Shown here in pieces: positions 16,102-25,310 of a stretch of DNA of 64,000 nucleotides (positions within the stretch are counted from its first letter, which is position 1; each line of letters opens with the position of its first letter). A program made the translations under genes and the position numbers. This DNA is from Cerasicoccus frondis (GTDB lineage: Bacteria > Verrucomicrobiota > Verrucomicrobiia > Opitutales > Cerasicoccaceae), in NCBI GenBank assembly GCA_031296915.1, contig JAVDPC010000004.1, positions 62,001-126,000 of the forward strand, written 5' to 3'. Below the pieces are notes generated by a model, which worked only from the letters and a program-made list of their open reading frames with translations, did not search any database and had not been told where the DNA came from.

Positions 16102-17145
16102 CTAGCCCCATTCAAAAACGACAGAGCTTACCTCTTGATTTTCCAACTGCTTATAACCTTCCGCTGCCTGCGAGTATGGCAATACTAGGTCAATATAATC
16201 ATCTGCTCGAATTTGACCTGTGCGAATGTATTCAACGACCTTCAGGCGATCTTCGACACCGCGATCTGCTGGTGTGAGAATCGTGACACCTTCACCATCA
16301 AAAAAGCTATGTGGATTAATTGAGACATCCTCAATGTAGTTAGCCTGCACAATTAATCTAGGCCAGTCCGAACCATAGAAACCAATGGGCTCAACTTTGT
16401 AGTCCGCACCATAGGCCTGAGGTTTCTTTCGTAGAAGCTGAAATGCGGTTTCGATGCCCTTCGAAGTTCCAGAGGATTCAACGACGATGTCTGCGCCCCC
16501 ATTTAAAAAGAATTTCAAGCGCTCCAATGCATCGGATTCTCGCATGTTAACAGCTGCAGCAGCACCACGCTCCATGGCCTTTTCAAGTCGATTTTCATTC
16601 ACATCGCAAACGATCACTCGGCAACCACGTTCAATCAAAAATGCAGCAGAGAAAGCCCCAATCATGCCTTGGCCAATGACGACTGCCGTTTCCTCCGCTT
16701 TTGCACCTGCGGCGTCGACTCCCCGATGGCTAATCGCGGATACTTCAGCTATGACATACTCAAGAGGCTTATCTGTGTTAATCAAAACCGGTCGATCCTC
16801 TCCCAGTGTGCTATAGACATGATGGGCAGCCTGAGCTCCCCACATAACATTGATTTCAGGAAGCCGCTTTGGATTACGACCACTGATTAAGTCTCCAGGC
16901 CGAACTCCGGAAACGCTAGACCCGACTTCCAATACACGAGCGATTGCAGAGTAGCCTGGCACTAATGGAAAATCCTTCGGTTTGGAGTATTTCCCGGACA
17001 ACACACGAAGTTCAGTGCCTGGCGAAACAAAGGTATACAGCGTTTCGCAATACAAATCGTATGGTCCACATTCAGGCAGTTGATGTTCCTGAATACAGAC
17101 CTCATTCACGTTATTAAAAACGATAGCTTTTGTTGTGTTTTTCAT
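16102..17145 (-). CDS. MDR-family (zinc-type alcohol) dehydrogenase
   Basis: A 347-residue medium-chain dehydrogenase/reductase. The N-terminal GroES-like part has VSPGTELRVLSG and FPLVPGYSAIARVLEVG; the Rossmann part has VVIGQGMIGAFSAAFLIERG followed by VIVCDVNENRL. The usual first Cys zinc ligand and four-Cys structural lobe are not evident, as in the BchC-like / sugar-alcohol branch. It sits between the GH9 gene and the transporter gene in one minus-strand run, so it probably oxidises or epimerises a sugar released from the polysaccharide. The exact substrate cannot be read. Confidence 0.82.
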   Translation of the reverse strand: MKNTTKAIVFNNVNEVCIQEHQLPECGPYDLYCETLYTFVSPGTELRVLSGKYSKPKDFPLVPGYSAIARVLEVGSSVSGVRPGDLISGRNPKRLPEINVMWGAQAAHHVYSTLGEDRPVLINTDKPLEYVIAEVSAISHRGVDAAGAKAEETAVVIGQGMIGAFSAAFLIERGCRVIVCDVNENRLEKAMERGAAAAVNMRESDALERLKFFLNGGADIVVESSGTSKGIETAFQLLRKKPQAYGADYKVEPIGFYGSDWPRLIVQANYIEDVSINPHSFFDGEGVTILTPADRGVEDRLKVVEYIRTGQIRADDYIDLVLPYSQAAEGYKQLENQEVSSVVFEWG

Positions 17146-17183
17146 CGATATAAATTTGTAGCTAAATGATAACCTCGTTTAGA

Positions 17184-18620
17184 TCAGGCGGACGTTTTGG
17201 GCGGATCCGGGAATTCTCCCCGGCGGCGGAGTTCAGCTTGGATTTCTGCAACTCGCTCAGCGGTAAGCGGGTAATTGCGCAACACCCAGAGGCATACGAT
17301 CAACAATACGCATTTACCGCTAAACAGAATGAGCATATTGTTGAATACGCCGTCAGCCTGATCTGCACCTGATTCAATTTGAAATCCAGTTGCTTCTACG
17401 AGAAAACCCGAAGCTCCAGTAGCAATTGCAACAAACGTCTTCATCATAAAAGCCGCAGTCGCGCTGAACAGCCCTTCACGGCGTTGATGGTTTTCGAGCT
17501 CATCAGCATCTACAACGTCGGCTAGCATGGAACCAAGAACCATAAAAGTTGCGACAATCCCCGTGGAATAAAAGAACGGGCTAACAAACATCAAATATGG
17601 GTAATCTGGGTTTAATAGCACCATCTGCAATAACGAGCCCACAATCATCATGCTCAGAGAAAGACGCAGCGCATTGTGTTTCCCATATTTAGCGCAAAGC
17701 TTGTTGATCAGAGGTATGCAAAGCAAGGTAAGTACATTCGCCAGTGTTTCCACTGCGGCCATAAAGGATGCCCCTTTGGATACATCGCCACGAAAAACAT
17801 AGTAGATTCCAAGGTAGTAATTGAAAACGCCAAATGCACCCAGCACTGACACCAATACCAAATAAATAAACGTTATTCGCTGGAAGTGCTTTGAGCGCGC
17901 AGTGGACCAAATTGCTTTCAGGAAACTATCCTTGCGCTCTGATACCACTTTGATGCGATCCTTCGTGTAGAGACCCGCTGCCAAGGTGCTAGCCAATAAG
18001 AATATCCCCAGCGCCAAACCTAGCCAGCGCACACCATGCAATGCACTAGGAAAGATACTCAACAAGCAAAATGGAAATAGAAACGGAGTAATGAAATGCG
18101 TAATGCGCTGGGCAATGGTTCGAGCAACTTGAACTCGCGTACGACCATTGTATTCCGTGGAGAGCTCCATCGCCAAAGCTCCATATGGCACGGAGAATAT
18201 CGTTTGGGCCGTCGCAAACCCTATGGTCGCGATTCCAAAATACCAAATAATATAGCTATGGCTGGCATCACTTGGAAAAAGCCAACATACCGACACCATA
18301 ATGGCCATTAACAATCCGCCTAGAATGACAAAGGGACGACGACGCCCCATCCGGCTTTTAGTATTGTCGGATACATAGCCCATGATCGGATCAGTAAAAG
18401 CGTCCCATACACCACGGCACATAAGGACGATGCCAATCGAACTCGGTCCGATGCCTAGTGTAGTTGCCAAAATCGGATTCACCAAGCTATTCATCATGTA
18501 ATTGCTTACATTGTTGACACCCTCGGGTGCAGCAAACACCGCCAGTTCTTTACTTGATATCTCCTCGATTGGCTCGTGTCTTATTTTAACCTGTTCCTGA
18601 TCCGACTCTTCGGCACGCAT
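17184..18620 (-). CDS. GPH-family (MelB-like) sugar:cation symporter
   Basis: A 478-residue inner-membrane carrier of the glycoside-pentoside-hexuronide family with about 12 hydrophobic segments. Diagnostic features are GVNNVSNYMMNSLVNP in TM1, the loop DAFTDPIMGYVSDNTKSR with RMGRRRPFV after TM2, and the ARTIAQRI stretch. The acidic pair typical for Na+/H+ coupling (D-x3-D in DAFTDP) is present. It lies 38 bp upstream of the dehydrogenase gene and should import the oligosaccharides or uronides made by the exported enzymes of this locus. Confidence 0.9.
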   Translation of the reverse strand: MRAEESDQEQVKIRHEPIEEISSKELAVFAAPEGVNNVSNYMMNSLVNPILATTLGIGPSSIGIVLMCRGVWDAFTDPIMGYVSDNTKSRMGRRRPFVILGGLLMAIMVSVCWLFPSDASHSYIIWYFGIATIGFATAQTIFSVPYGALAMELSTEYNGRTRVQVARTIAQRITHFITPFLFPFCLLSIFPSALHGVRWLGLALGIFLLASTLAAGLYTKDRIKVVSERKDSFLKAIWSTARSKHFQRITFIYLVLVSVLGAFGVFNYYLGIYYVFRGDVSKGASFMAAVETLANVLTLLCIPLINKLCAKYGKHNALRLSLSMMIVGSLLQMVLLNPDYPYLMFVSPFFYSTGIVATFMVLGSMLADVVDADELENHQRREGLFSATAAFMMKTFVAIATGASGFLVEATGFQIESGADQADGVFNNMLILFSGKCVLLIVCLWVLRNYPLTAERVAEIQAELRRRGEFPDPPKTSA

Positions 18621-18717
18621 GAGCGTTGATAATGAAATTAAATTGATTGGGATAACTGCGAGATCAGCATAGCAACCTCCAGCATGCTATGAGTTCACTC
18701 TGGGAAATTCGGCTAGA

Positions 18718-19053
18718 TCAGCTAAATTGGAAACCAGTGCCTCTTCCCTCTTTGATAATCCCCCCCCTCGCATCCTCTTTTGCGACCAACCGATTTACAA
18801 CCTGTATACATTGCACTCGTTTCGAATAACCAGACTCGCCTAAAATTTTAGTCCGTTCCAGCACTGCAACATTTTCGGAAAAACCAATAGGCAGACATTC
18901 ACCAAGCTTACCCAAGCAGATTTCGAAGCGGCCAGAAAGAGTTTTAACGATTAGCTGACCTGATTTAGTATTCAAATCGGAAAAATCCACTAAACTATAT
19001 AGCGAGTATCCGTTGTGAATGGAGGTATAACTACGAGATTTTGGGGCTCTCAT
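18718..19053 (-). CDS. Unknown small protein heading the transporter operon
   Basis: A 111-residue protein that I do not recognise. It has many beta-like stretches (YSLYSLVDFSDLN, QLIVKTLSGRFEICLG), few acidic residues and no signal or membrane segment. It starts 46 bp downstream of a perfect TGCAT-N4-ATGCA operator, in front of the GPH carrier, so it is positioned as the first gene of the sugar-uptake operon. A small regulatory or adaptor role is possible. Alternatively the frame is non-coding leader RNA, which is why confidence is moderate. Confidence 0.5.
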   Translation of the reverse strand: MRAPKSRSYTSIHNGYSLYSLVDFSDLNTKSGQLIVKTLSGRFEICLGKLGECLPIGFSENVAVLERTKILGESGYSKRVQCIQVVNRLVAKEDARGGIIKEGRGTGFQFS

Positions 19054-19099
19054 AATGATTGTCTATGCAAACCAATCAGCATGGGAAACATTTTGGCAA

Positions 19100-19113
19100 T
19101 GCATACTAATGCA
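19100..19113. promoter_or_regulatory. PUL operator 1 (TGCAT-N4-ATGCA)
   Basis: Perfect half-sites around ACTA, upstream of the operon 19053 to 10754 (small protein, GPH carrier, dehydrogenase, GH9, sulfatase). It is one of seven sites of the same design in this locus, attributed to the LacI-type regulator at 25311. Confidence 0.75.
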
Positions 19114-19206
19114 CTCCAAAGGAAAAACCATTGGTGCATACTGCATCCCTGCTGACAGAATAATTATCAATTATGGTAGTTTCGATTGCTTCGTAAGGCA
19201 TCAAAG

Positions 19207-19236
19207 CAAGAGCGCATTCATATGAATGCGCTCTTG
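19207..19236 (-). terminator. 30-bp perfect palindrome after the PEP-CTERM gene
   Basis: The sequence reads the same on both strands for 30 bp, with half-site CAAGAGCGCATTCAT, beginning 30 bp beyond the PEP-CTERM stop. A rho-independent terminator is the simplest reading, although the following T-tract is short. Confidence 0.6.
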
Positions 19237-19266
19237 TTTGATGAAGAACAGCTTCTTCGCGTGAAA

Positions 19267-20148
19267 CTACGCCTTGGTCGCTTTGCGACGACGAATTACG
19301 TACATCAATCCGACCAGGCCAATTATACCTGCATAGGTGCTAGGCTCGGGAATGACCCCAGTGGCCTGAAATTCAGTCATTTCAGGAAGGACATAGATAG
19401 TGGATCCGGTGCTACTTGCATCGAAATCCAGAAGCATGCCTACAGCCGTCAAATTGTCGAAGCTAGACAGCACTACTGCACTTCCCTGGTTCGAAAGATC
19501 AGTAATGTCCGTTAGCGGATCATACTCAAACCACAATGCCGCAGACGGATCGGTTAGCTCTGTTCCTTCATTGAGTGCATTTCCACCTGTTGCGTAGAAA
19601 TCAGAGCCCAACCGAATAACCCAATAAAAGTCCACGGAACTATTTGTACCTGTAAAAGTTGCGGTCATACTTGTCAGTGTGACAGAATTTGTATCACCGC
19701 CATTCAAAAATCCGTGACTTGGCCCGGTACCATAATCATATCCGTCTTGCGTCCACATAATAATCTGACTACCTTGCACAGCGCTTCCAGCAATACCATC
19801 GTCAAGGTCACGCATACCGATACGCATTTCTGAAGTTGTAGGGGCAGTATTATTAAATAACCGAGCATCGATCTCACCAACGGTTGCCACGCCAGTGTAA
19901 AAGAACACTGGAGACCGATCATTAGTATTATTGGGATAATAAGAGCCACCATTTGTAGTCGGCGCTCCCAAAGCGGGAGATGTTAAGTCAAGCTGACTTG
20001 GGTTGGTTGTATTGCCGTTGAGGTTAAGCGCATACGATCCGCCAGTCATACCAATGTCAGCCCCCCACTGGACAACGACACTTGCATTGGAAGCCATAGG
20101 GGCAAGGATTGCTACTGAAAGAGCGAGGTGACATGCATACATCTTCAT
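19267..20148 (-). CDS. PEP-CTERM exported protein
   Basis: A 293-residue secreted protein with an N-terminal signal (HLALSVAILAPMASNAS), a Thr/Asn/Gly/Ser-rich beta-sheet body, and the sorting signal VIPEPSTYAG followed by a hydrophobic segment and RRRKATKA. Such proteins are processed by exosortase and placed in the envelope or matrix; no exosortase is in this window. It has its own operator (20236-20249) and terminator-like palindrome, so it is regulated with the locus. It may bind or present the polysaccharide at the surface; its body shows no recognised domain. Confidence 0.88.
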   Translation of the reverse strand: MKMYACHLALSVAILAPMASNASVVVQWGADIGMTGGSYALNLNGNTTNPSQLDLTSPALGAPTTNGGSYYPNNTNDRSPVFFYTGVATVGEIDARLFNNTAPTTSEMRIGMRDLDDGIAGSAVQGSQIIMWTQDGYDYGTGPSHGFLNGGDTNSVTLTSMTATFTGTNSSVDFYWVIRLGSDFYATGGNALNEGTELTDPSAALWFEYDPLTDITDLSNQGSAVVLSSFDNLTAVGMLLDFDASSTGSTIYVLPEMTEFQATGVIPEPSTYAGIIGLVGLMYVIRRRKATKA

Positions 20149-20235
20149 AATATATAGTTATTTAGGGTGGTTATGAGGTGAGAAGTTAATCAATATTCAA
20201 TGGAATACGAGATTGAGCGTAAACTCTGGCTTCAC

Positions 20236-20249
20236 GCATATCAATGCAT
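20236..20249. promoter_or_regulatory. PUL operator 2 (CGCAT-N4-ATGCA)
   Basis: One mismatch from the consensus, located 88 bp upstream of the PEP-CTERM gene start and beyond the stop of the upstream GH9 gene. Confidence 0.6.
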
Positions 20250-20379
20250 GAAAGCAATCCTCCTGCAGAAGTAAGGCGACAGGAAATCAAGTCAAAAGCT
20301 ATCATTATAAATTAGCATGCGGCAGATATGCACGAAATCGTAGTTTGATGCTGCCACTGACTTTCTTAAAACTATCAAT

Positions 20380-22860
20380 CTAACGATCAACTTCCTGATC
20401 TCGAGCAGCCAGCGCTCCCCAATAAAATGATGTCGGACGAAATGTCTGCTGTATGGTATATTCATTCATCGAGGGCCAGCGATATAAATCAACATAAGCT
20501 TCAATCGCAGGCCACTGCCTACTGCTGGGGGTCATCTCCTTCAGTACATATTGATGCACCCATTCGTTGAAACTCCAACCCCCGGCAGGGTCAGATGGGC
20601 CGAACACAGTAATGCCATCAGGTGCACTTTGACCCGATACTCGACTGTCAATGTGTAGTGGGGCTTGCGGATACTTTTTGCCCACACCAGTTGTGTAAAC
20701 GAGATTGGAAGGGTTTGCCCCTACCGTCGGATTAACGGCAACGAGTGCTGCTTTGAGATATTTTTCATCTCCAGTCAGCCAATAAGCTCGCGGCAATACA
20801 GGCCCGATAGAAGTCTCTGGCGTCGAATAATAGGCTACGTAACCCATCATTGGTATGCCTGGTGCAAAAGTGGTGATTCCATATGCATTTGCCTGCCCAA
20901 AACTTGCTGCAGCATCGGCAGCATTGGTGAAGGATTTACGTGCTCTCGATTTCAATGAATCTTCCCCCATCCCATCTGGTAATCGCGCATAGGAAAAATT
21001 CAACAGCCAGTCGATTGCTTGTGGGTTCTGAAAAGCTGGCTGATGGATCGCATCTTGGTGGTATCGCTCATCTTTAGTTGATCGGTACAGCTCTATTGCT
21101 GCCATTGGCGCCCAAGTTCGAATTTCTCCATCTACTTTCTGCTTGTTCCAATTAGGCGTTCTTTTGGACGCCTCTTCAAAGACCCTCTCTTGATTCGTGA
21201 TTGCCCAGTCATAGGCCATTTTCGCCGAATCAAGATATGCACGCGCCGCTGACGCATCATAGGGGGCAATAACACGTGAAAGCTTTGCTGCACTGGCCGC
21301 ATACAGGTAGCTAGATACCGGATCCGGTGCAAAAGCTCCAAGCAATAGTGTTTCTTGCCAACTAGCTTCTCCATGTCGTGGATGCGAAGTCGATTCAATA
21401 CCTCCGCGAATGCCCCCATCCTCTGTTTGTAGCCGACGGAAGAAATCGACATTCCACTTGGCCTCATTTAGGAGGTCAGGCAGGTCGTCGCTTCTTTCCG
21501 TCGGCGTCAACGAGAGCGGCTTATCCGCATAGAAATCAGGATACATTTCAAACAACTCGATCATTGAGAAACTTGCCGCTAAATGCTGTGATCGACGGTC
21601 CCAGTCTCCAGCATCCATATATCCTCCCCATGCTTCTGGCAGCATATCGAGTTGATCTGTATTGTTTTCATTTCCCAACATCCGTTGAAACGATGCTTGC
21701 ACAGCTTCGGACTCACCTTCCATTCTCGTCACATCGAGCTCGAAAACAATAAAGCCATCAGCTGGATGCATTGGCCGTGGACGCTCATAGGCCGAAAAAG
21801 GAGCTTTCAGTTCAATGCCGCTACGGTGCGCAAAGAAACCTTTCATTGACTTGCGAAACGCCTTCAACCAAACGTCATTTCCAATCTCAAAGGGAAATGA
21901 ACACCCAACGCCTGGCACATAAATCTGATAAGTACCTGGTCGAGTAAAGTCATGGAAATCTAGATAGTAAACATCGGCCTGCACATTGTTCTTTTTGTTT
22001 TGCGTGCCCTCTGCTTTATCTGCTGGCCAACCAAGAACGATGTCACCTTCGTAAACCGTCTCTTTTGAATTCGCATCAATAATTTCAAAGCGATCGACAT
22101 CGAAGCTGATGCCACCTTTGGTTCCTGCCCAAAAAGACAAATAAGCTCTCTTATAAGGATCATCGGGACGAAACCCAACTTGAGAAACTTGAACCGCATC
22201 ACTTCGAATTTTCCTTGGCAGGTGTCGATAGGTGACGGCATCCTGCGCGGTATTTAGGCCGGGAAATGCGATACGGTACTCCGCACCTTCCACCAGTGAA
22301 TCATCGAGTTCCAGAGTAAGCACATGACTATAGGGCATCGTGCCAGTTATGTCATTTCTGTTCGTGGGCTTACTTTTCCGGGACACTGATGTCGGCGTCC
22401 GTATTCCCAACAAAGAGTCACCCGATATCTTATAGGATCCGGGTTCATCAACCTTAGTTAGGTCCAGGGGGCTGCCCACTGTTTCTTCCAGCCATATGGT
22501 CGGTTCCCAACTACCATAAACTTCTGTGTAATCGGCGAACTTGCCTCGATGCTTTGCCCGGTGAAGTGCTTGATTTTTTGAAGTCATTGATACTCCATCC
22601 GCGCCCCAGGCAAACACTTCAGCACCTTTTCCCGCTTCAATACGGTCACCGGGTTCTTTCATATATAAACGCTGGCCAACATCCGGGATAGACTGAGCCT
22701 GAATCTCGACTACCAGCATATTCGGCCCGACCGCAAAAACACGCTCAACGCTCGGCTCGCTGACATCTGCCGCTAGTATACTAGCGCCGCACGCGAGTGA
22801 AGCAATGGCTGCCCAAATAATCGCATTCATATATTGGTGATGAGCAAACGGAAAAATCAT
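20380..22860 (-). CDS. GH9 glycosidase
   Basis: An 826-residue exported GH9 enzyme. The signal peptide is AIIWAAIASLACGASILAA; translation may start at the second Met (22830) instead of 22860. A long N-terminal beta region precedes the CelD_N-like domain (VQVSQVGFRPDDPYKRAYL, near 223) and the catalytic barrel with Asp416-Ala-Gly-Asp419 (GGYMDAGDWDRR). Near the C-terminus, NEYTIQQT supplies the probable catalytic Glu at about 800. There is no extra C-terminal module, unlike the other GH9. It is divergent from the GH4 gene and shares two operators with it. The long N-terminal region suggests a substrate other than plain cellulose. Confidence 0.85.
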   Translation of the reverse strand: MIFPFAHHQYMNAIIWAAIASLACGASILAADVSEPSVERVFAVGPNMLVVEIQAQSIPDVGQRLYMKEPGDRIEAGKGAEVFAWGADGVSMTSKNQALHRAKHRGKFADYTEVYGSWEPTIWLEETVGSPLDLTKVDEPGSYKISGDSLLGIRTPTSVSRKSKPTNRNDITGTMPYSHVLTLELDDSLVEGAEYRIAFPGLNTAQDAVTYRHLPRKIRSDAVQVSQVGFRPDDPYKRAYLSFWAGTKGGISFDVDRFEIIDANSKETVYEGDIVLGWPADKAEGTQNKKNNVQADVYYLDFHDFTRPGTYQIYVPGVGCSFPFEIGNDVWLKAFRKSMKGFFAHRSGIELKAPFSAYERPRPMHPADGFIVFELDVTRMEGESEAVQASFQRMLGNENNTDQLDMLPEAWGGYMDAGDWDRRSQHLAASFSMIELFEMYPDFYADKPLSLTPTERSDDLPDLLNEAKWNVDFFRRLQTEDGGIRGGIESTSHPRHGEASWQETLLLGAFAPDPVSSYLYAASAAKLSRVIAPYDASAARAYLDSAKMAYDWAITNQERVFEEASKRTPNWNKQKVDGEIRTWAPMAAIELYRSTKDERYHQDAIHQPAFQNPQAIDWLLNFSYARLPDGMGEDSLKSRARKSFTNAADAAASFGQANAYGITTFAPGIPMMGYVAYYSTPETSIGPVLPRAYWLTGDEKYLKAALVAVNPTVGANPSNLVYTTGVGKKYPQAPLHIDSRVSGQSAPDGITVFGPSDPAGGWSFNEWVHQYVLKEMTPSSRQWPAIEAYVDLYRWPSMNEYTIQQTFRPTSFYWGALAARDQEVDR

Positions 22861-22961
22861 CGAAAAAGTAGGGATATGCCAGAAGCGCCAAAATGTCAGG
22901 GTATTGATTACTAAAGTTTAAATACAAAGGGCATAGCAAAGAGATGTCTCCAACGCCACGA

Positions 22962-22975
22962 TGCATACTGATGCA
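22962..22975. promoter_or_regulatory. PUL operator 3 (TGCAT-N4-ATGCA)
   Basis: Perfect half-sites around ACTG in the divergent GH9/GH4 promoter region. Its presence here argues against translating this stretch as an N-terminal extension of the GH4 protein. Confidence 0.8.
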
Positions 22976-22997
22976 TTCCGAGGCTATGAGATGCCAA

Positions 22998-23011
22998 TGC
23001 ATCCATATGCC
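22998..23011. promoter_or_regulatory. PUL operator 4 (TGCAT-N4-ATGCC)
   Basis: One mismatch. Centre-to-centre distance to operator 3 is 36 bp, so a tetrameric or cooperatively bound regulator could bridge both in the divergent promoter. Confidence 0.65.
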
Positions 23012-23084
23012 TGCTTCCACATGTGACTTATCCAGTGCCAAGGTTGAGCATATTCCGTTTTCTGCCTTTAATATATCAGATATC

Positions 23085-25238
23085 ATGCCCTGTAAAATAA
23101 CGCTTATTGGCGCCGGCTCAGTCGTCTTTGCAAAAACATTAATTGGAGACATCCTCCAATTCCCAGAATTAATGGATGTAACGATATGCCTAATGGACAT
23201 TGATGCCGAGCGCCTCAAAGTCGCCGACGTCATGATGAGGCGCATGGCCTCAAAGCTAGGAGTTGCAGCAAAAATCGAGTCGACACTTAACCGACAACAA
23301 GCCATCCGGGACGCGAAATATGTGATCAGCACGATACAGGTCGGCGGATATCAACCTTCGACGGTGGTTGATTTCGAGATTCCTGCTAAATATGGACTAA
23401 AGCAAACCATCGCCGATACACTTGGGATTGGCGGCATATTCCGTGGACTGCGAACCATTCCTGTGATAATAGACATCGCAAAAGAGATTGAGCAATACGC
23501 GCACCCCGATTGCCTATTCTTGAATTACACCAACCCAATGGCGATGAATTGCTGGGCGGTTGATCGCGCCGTTGGCATTCCTCACGTGGGCTTGTGTCAT
23601 TCAGTCTTTGGAACGGCGCGCATGTTAGCATCTCATGTAAACCTTCCATTCGAGGATATTAGCTACCGTGTAGCAGGCATTAACCATATGGCCTTCTTTC
23701 TCGACTTTAAATATCGTGGCCAAGACGCAACCCCACTATTGTTCAAAGCACTGAATGACCCAAACCGGGACTTTGAAAAAGTACGCTACGAAATAATGAG
23801 GCGCACTGGATACTTTGTTACTGAATCAAGCGAGCACCAGTCAGAATACACACCATACTTCATTCCACACGGCGAATCAAGTCTACTGCAGTTCGACATT
23901 CCCATTAACGAATACATCCGGCGCTGCGATGCAATCATTGCGACTTGGAAAGACACAGAAGCGGAGCTGATCGGGGAAACTGGCGAAATAAAAGTTGCCG
24001 AACAATCGCATGAGTATGGATCCTACATCATTCACTCCCGTGAAACCAATATTCGGCGCACCATCTACGGTAACGTACCCAACAACGGTCTGATTGACAA
24101 CCTAACGCATGGATGTTGTGTAGAACTACCCTGCCTTATTGACGGCAATGGACTTCAACCAACTAAGATCGGTATGTTACCGTCACAGCTGGCGGCGATC
24201 TGCATGACCAATGTGAATGTGCAGCAACTCACTGTGGACGCAGCCCTTACCGGCAAGCGTGAGCATATTTACCATGCTGCGATGCTCGATCCAAACACGA
24301 GCGCCACACTACCGTTGGATAAGATTTGGGCAATGTGCGATGAGTTGATCGAGGCACACCAGAGAGATGGCTACCTAGGAGAATTTGCGCCAGTCATTAT
24401 AAACACTGGTCGAAGCCAAGCAGGCATTGAAGACCGCATCATTGCCAGGGCGAATGCAAAAAACATAAAACTGAATCAGGCTAACAGCACATTTACACTT
24501 GAGATAACAATAGAGAATCCCTCCGTGAATGAGGAATCAATCATACTGCAGTTAGTTCCAAAGCATGAGGCAATCACGGTAGAAAAACGACACATCGAGA
24601 CAATTTTATCTGCCAATTCCGCATGCACACTGGAGCTAGCAGGCAAGATTATAAGCCCTATCGAGCAAAGCACTGAAATTGCGCTTCTGAGTAATGATCC
24701 ACGTATCCTAGCAATCAGCGCGCCACTGCTTGCTCGTAAGCAGATAACCGGGTACGACGATAATCCAGCAGAATTCTCAATGGAACTCTCTGGATTTCCT
24801 TGTGCGAAAGGCTCAATTTCTCGTGATGGCTGTTACTTGCGACTCCAAATGCAAGTTCAGGACTCCAATCCCAAGCTAAGGCTCGAGAAACCATGGGAAG
24901 GCTCGTCGATCGAACTCTTCTTCGCTTCTGAAGATCGACCGGGCATCACTCAGCTAATTGTAGTTCCAGACAAAGAAATTAACGGATCCATCGTTGACTT
25001 AAACTTGAACCCGGTAGATGGCGCAAAAATCGAGCTAAATTCCAATAAAGCAGGGTATGAATTTACTTTACTGCTTCCATCAGCTGCTGCGCGAATTGAC
25101 ACTAAAGGAAGCTTCTTTTTTGACATTTTTGCCAATCTCAACGCACTTGGTGACGCGCATTCCGGCGGGCGTAGCTCACTGAGTGGAAAATTTGATTCTC
25201 ATGCCGATATGTCATTCGCTTGCCTAGCAGATGTGTAG
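23085..25238 (+). CDS. GH4 NAD/metal-dependent glycosidase with CBM9-like tail
   Basis: A 717-residue protein. Residues 1 to about 450 are a GH4 enzyme, which uses NAD+ and Mn2+ in a redox-elimination mechanism. Motifs are ITLIGAGSVVFA (NAD site), FLNYTNPMAMN, GLCHSVFG (metal Cys and His) and AGINHMAFFL (metal His), most like the alpha-galactosidase/alpha-glucuronidase branch. About 270 further residues include a beta region and a CBM9-like domain (PWEGSSIELFF). Normal GH4 proteins end before this. I chose the ATG at 23085 because MPCKITLIGAG is the family start; an open frame extends to 22944 but covers two operators. GH4 acts in the cytoplasm, and no signal peptide is present. Confidence 0.85.
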   Translation: MPCKITLIGAGSVVFAKTLIGDILQFPELMDVTICLMDIDAERLKVADVMMRRMASKLGVAAKIESTLNRQQAIRDAKYVISTIQVGGYQPSTVVDFEIPAKYGLKQTIADTLGIGGIFRGLRTIPVIIDIAKEIEQYAHPDCLFLNYTNPMAMNCWAVDRAVGIPHVGLCHSVFGTARMLASHVNLPFEDISYRVAGINHMAFFLDFKYRGQDATPLLFKALNDPNRDFEKVRYEIMRRTGYFVTESSEHQSEYTPYFIPHGESSLLQFDIPINEYIRRCDAIIATWKDTEAELIGETGEIKVAEQSHEYGSYIIHSRETNIRRTIYGNVPNNGLIDNLTHGCCVELPCLIDGNGLQPTKIGMLPSQLAAICMTNVNVQQLTVDAALTGKREHIYHAAMLDPNTSATLPLDKIWAMCDELIEAHQRDGYLGEFAPVIINTGRSQAGIEDRIIARANAKNIKLNQANSTFTLEITIENPSVNEESIILQLVPKHEAITVEKRHIETILSANSACTLELAGKIISPIEQSTEIALLSNDPRILAISAPLLARKQITGYDDNPAEFSMELSGFPCAKGSISRDGCYLRLQMQVQDSNPKLRLEKPWEGSSIELFFASEDRPGITQLIVVPDKEINGSIVDLNLNPVDGAKIELNSNKAGYEFTLLLPSAAARIDTKGSFFFDIFANLNALGDAHSGGRSSLSGKFDSHADMSFACLADV

Positions 25239-25310
25239 CCCAAACCGTGGTCGGAATTACACATATATCTGACGTGACAAAACGCTTCTTCAGATTACGA
25301 TTCTATTCTA

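Noticed and set aside
22944..23084. 47-residue N-terminal extension of the GH4 protein
   Set aside because: The family begins at the NAD-binding strand (ATG 23085), and the extension covers two operator dyads.
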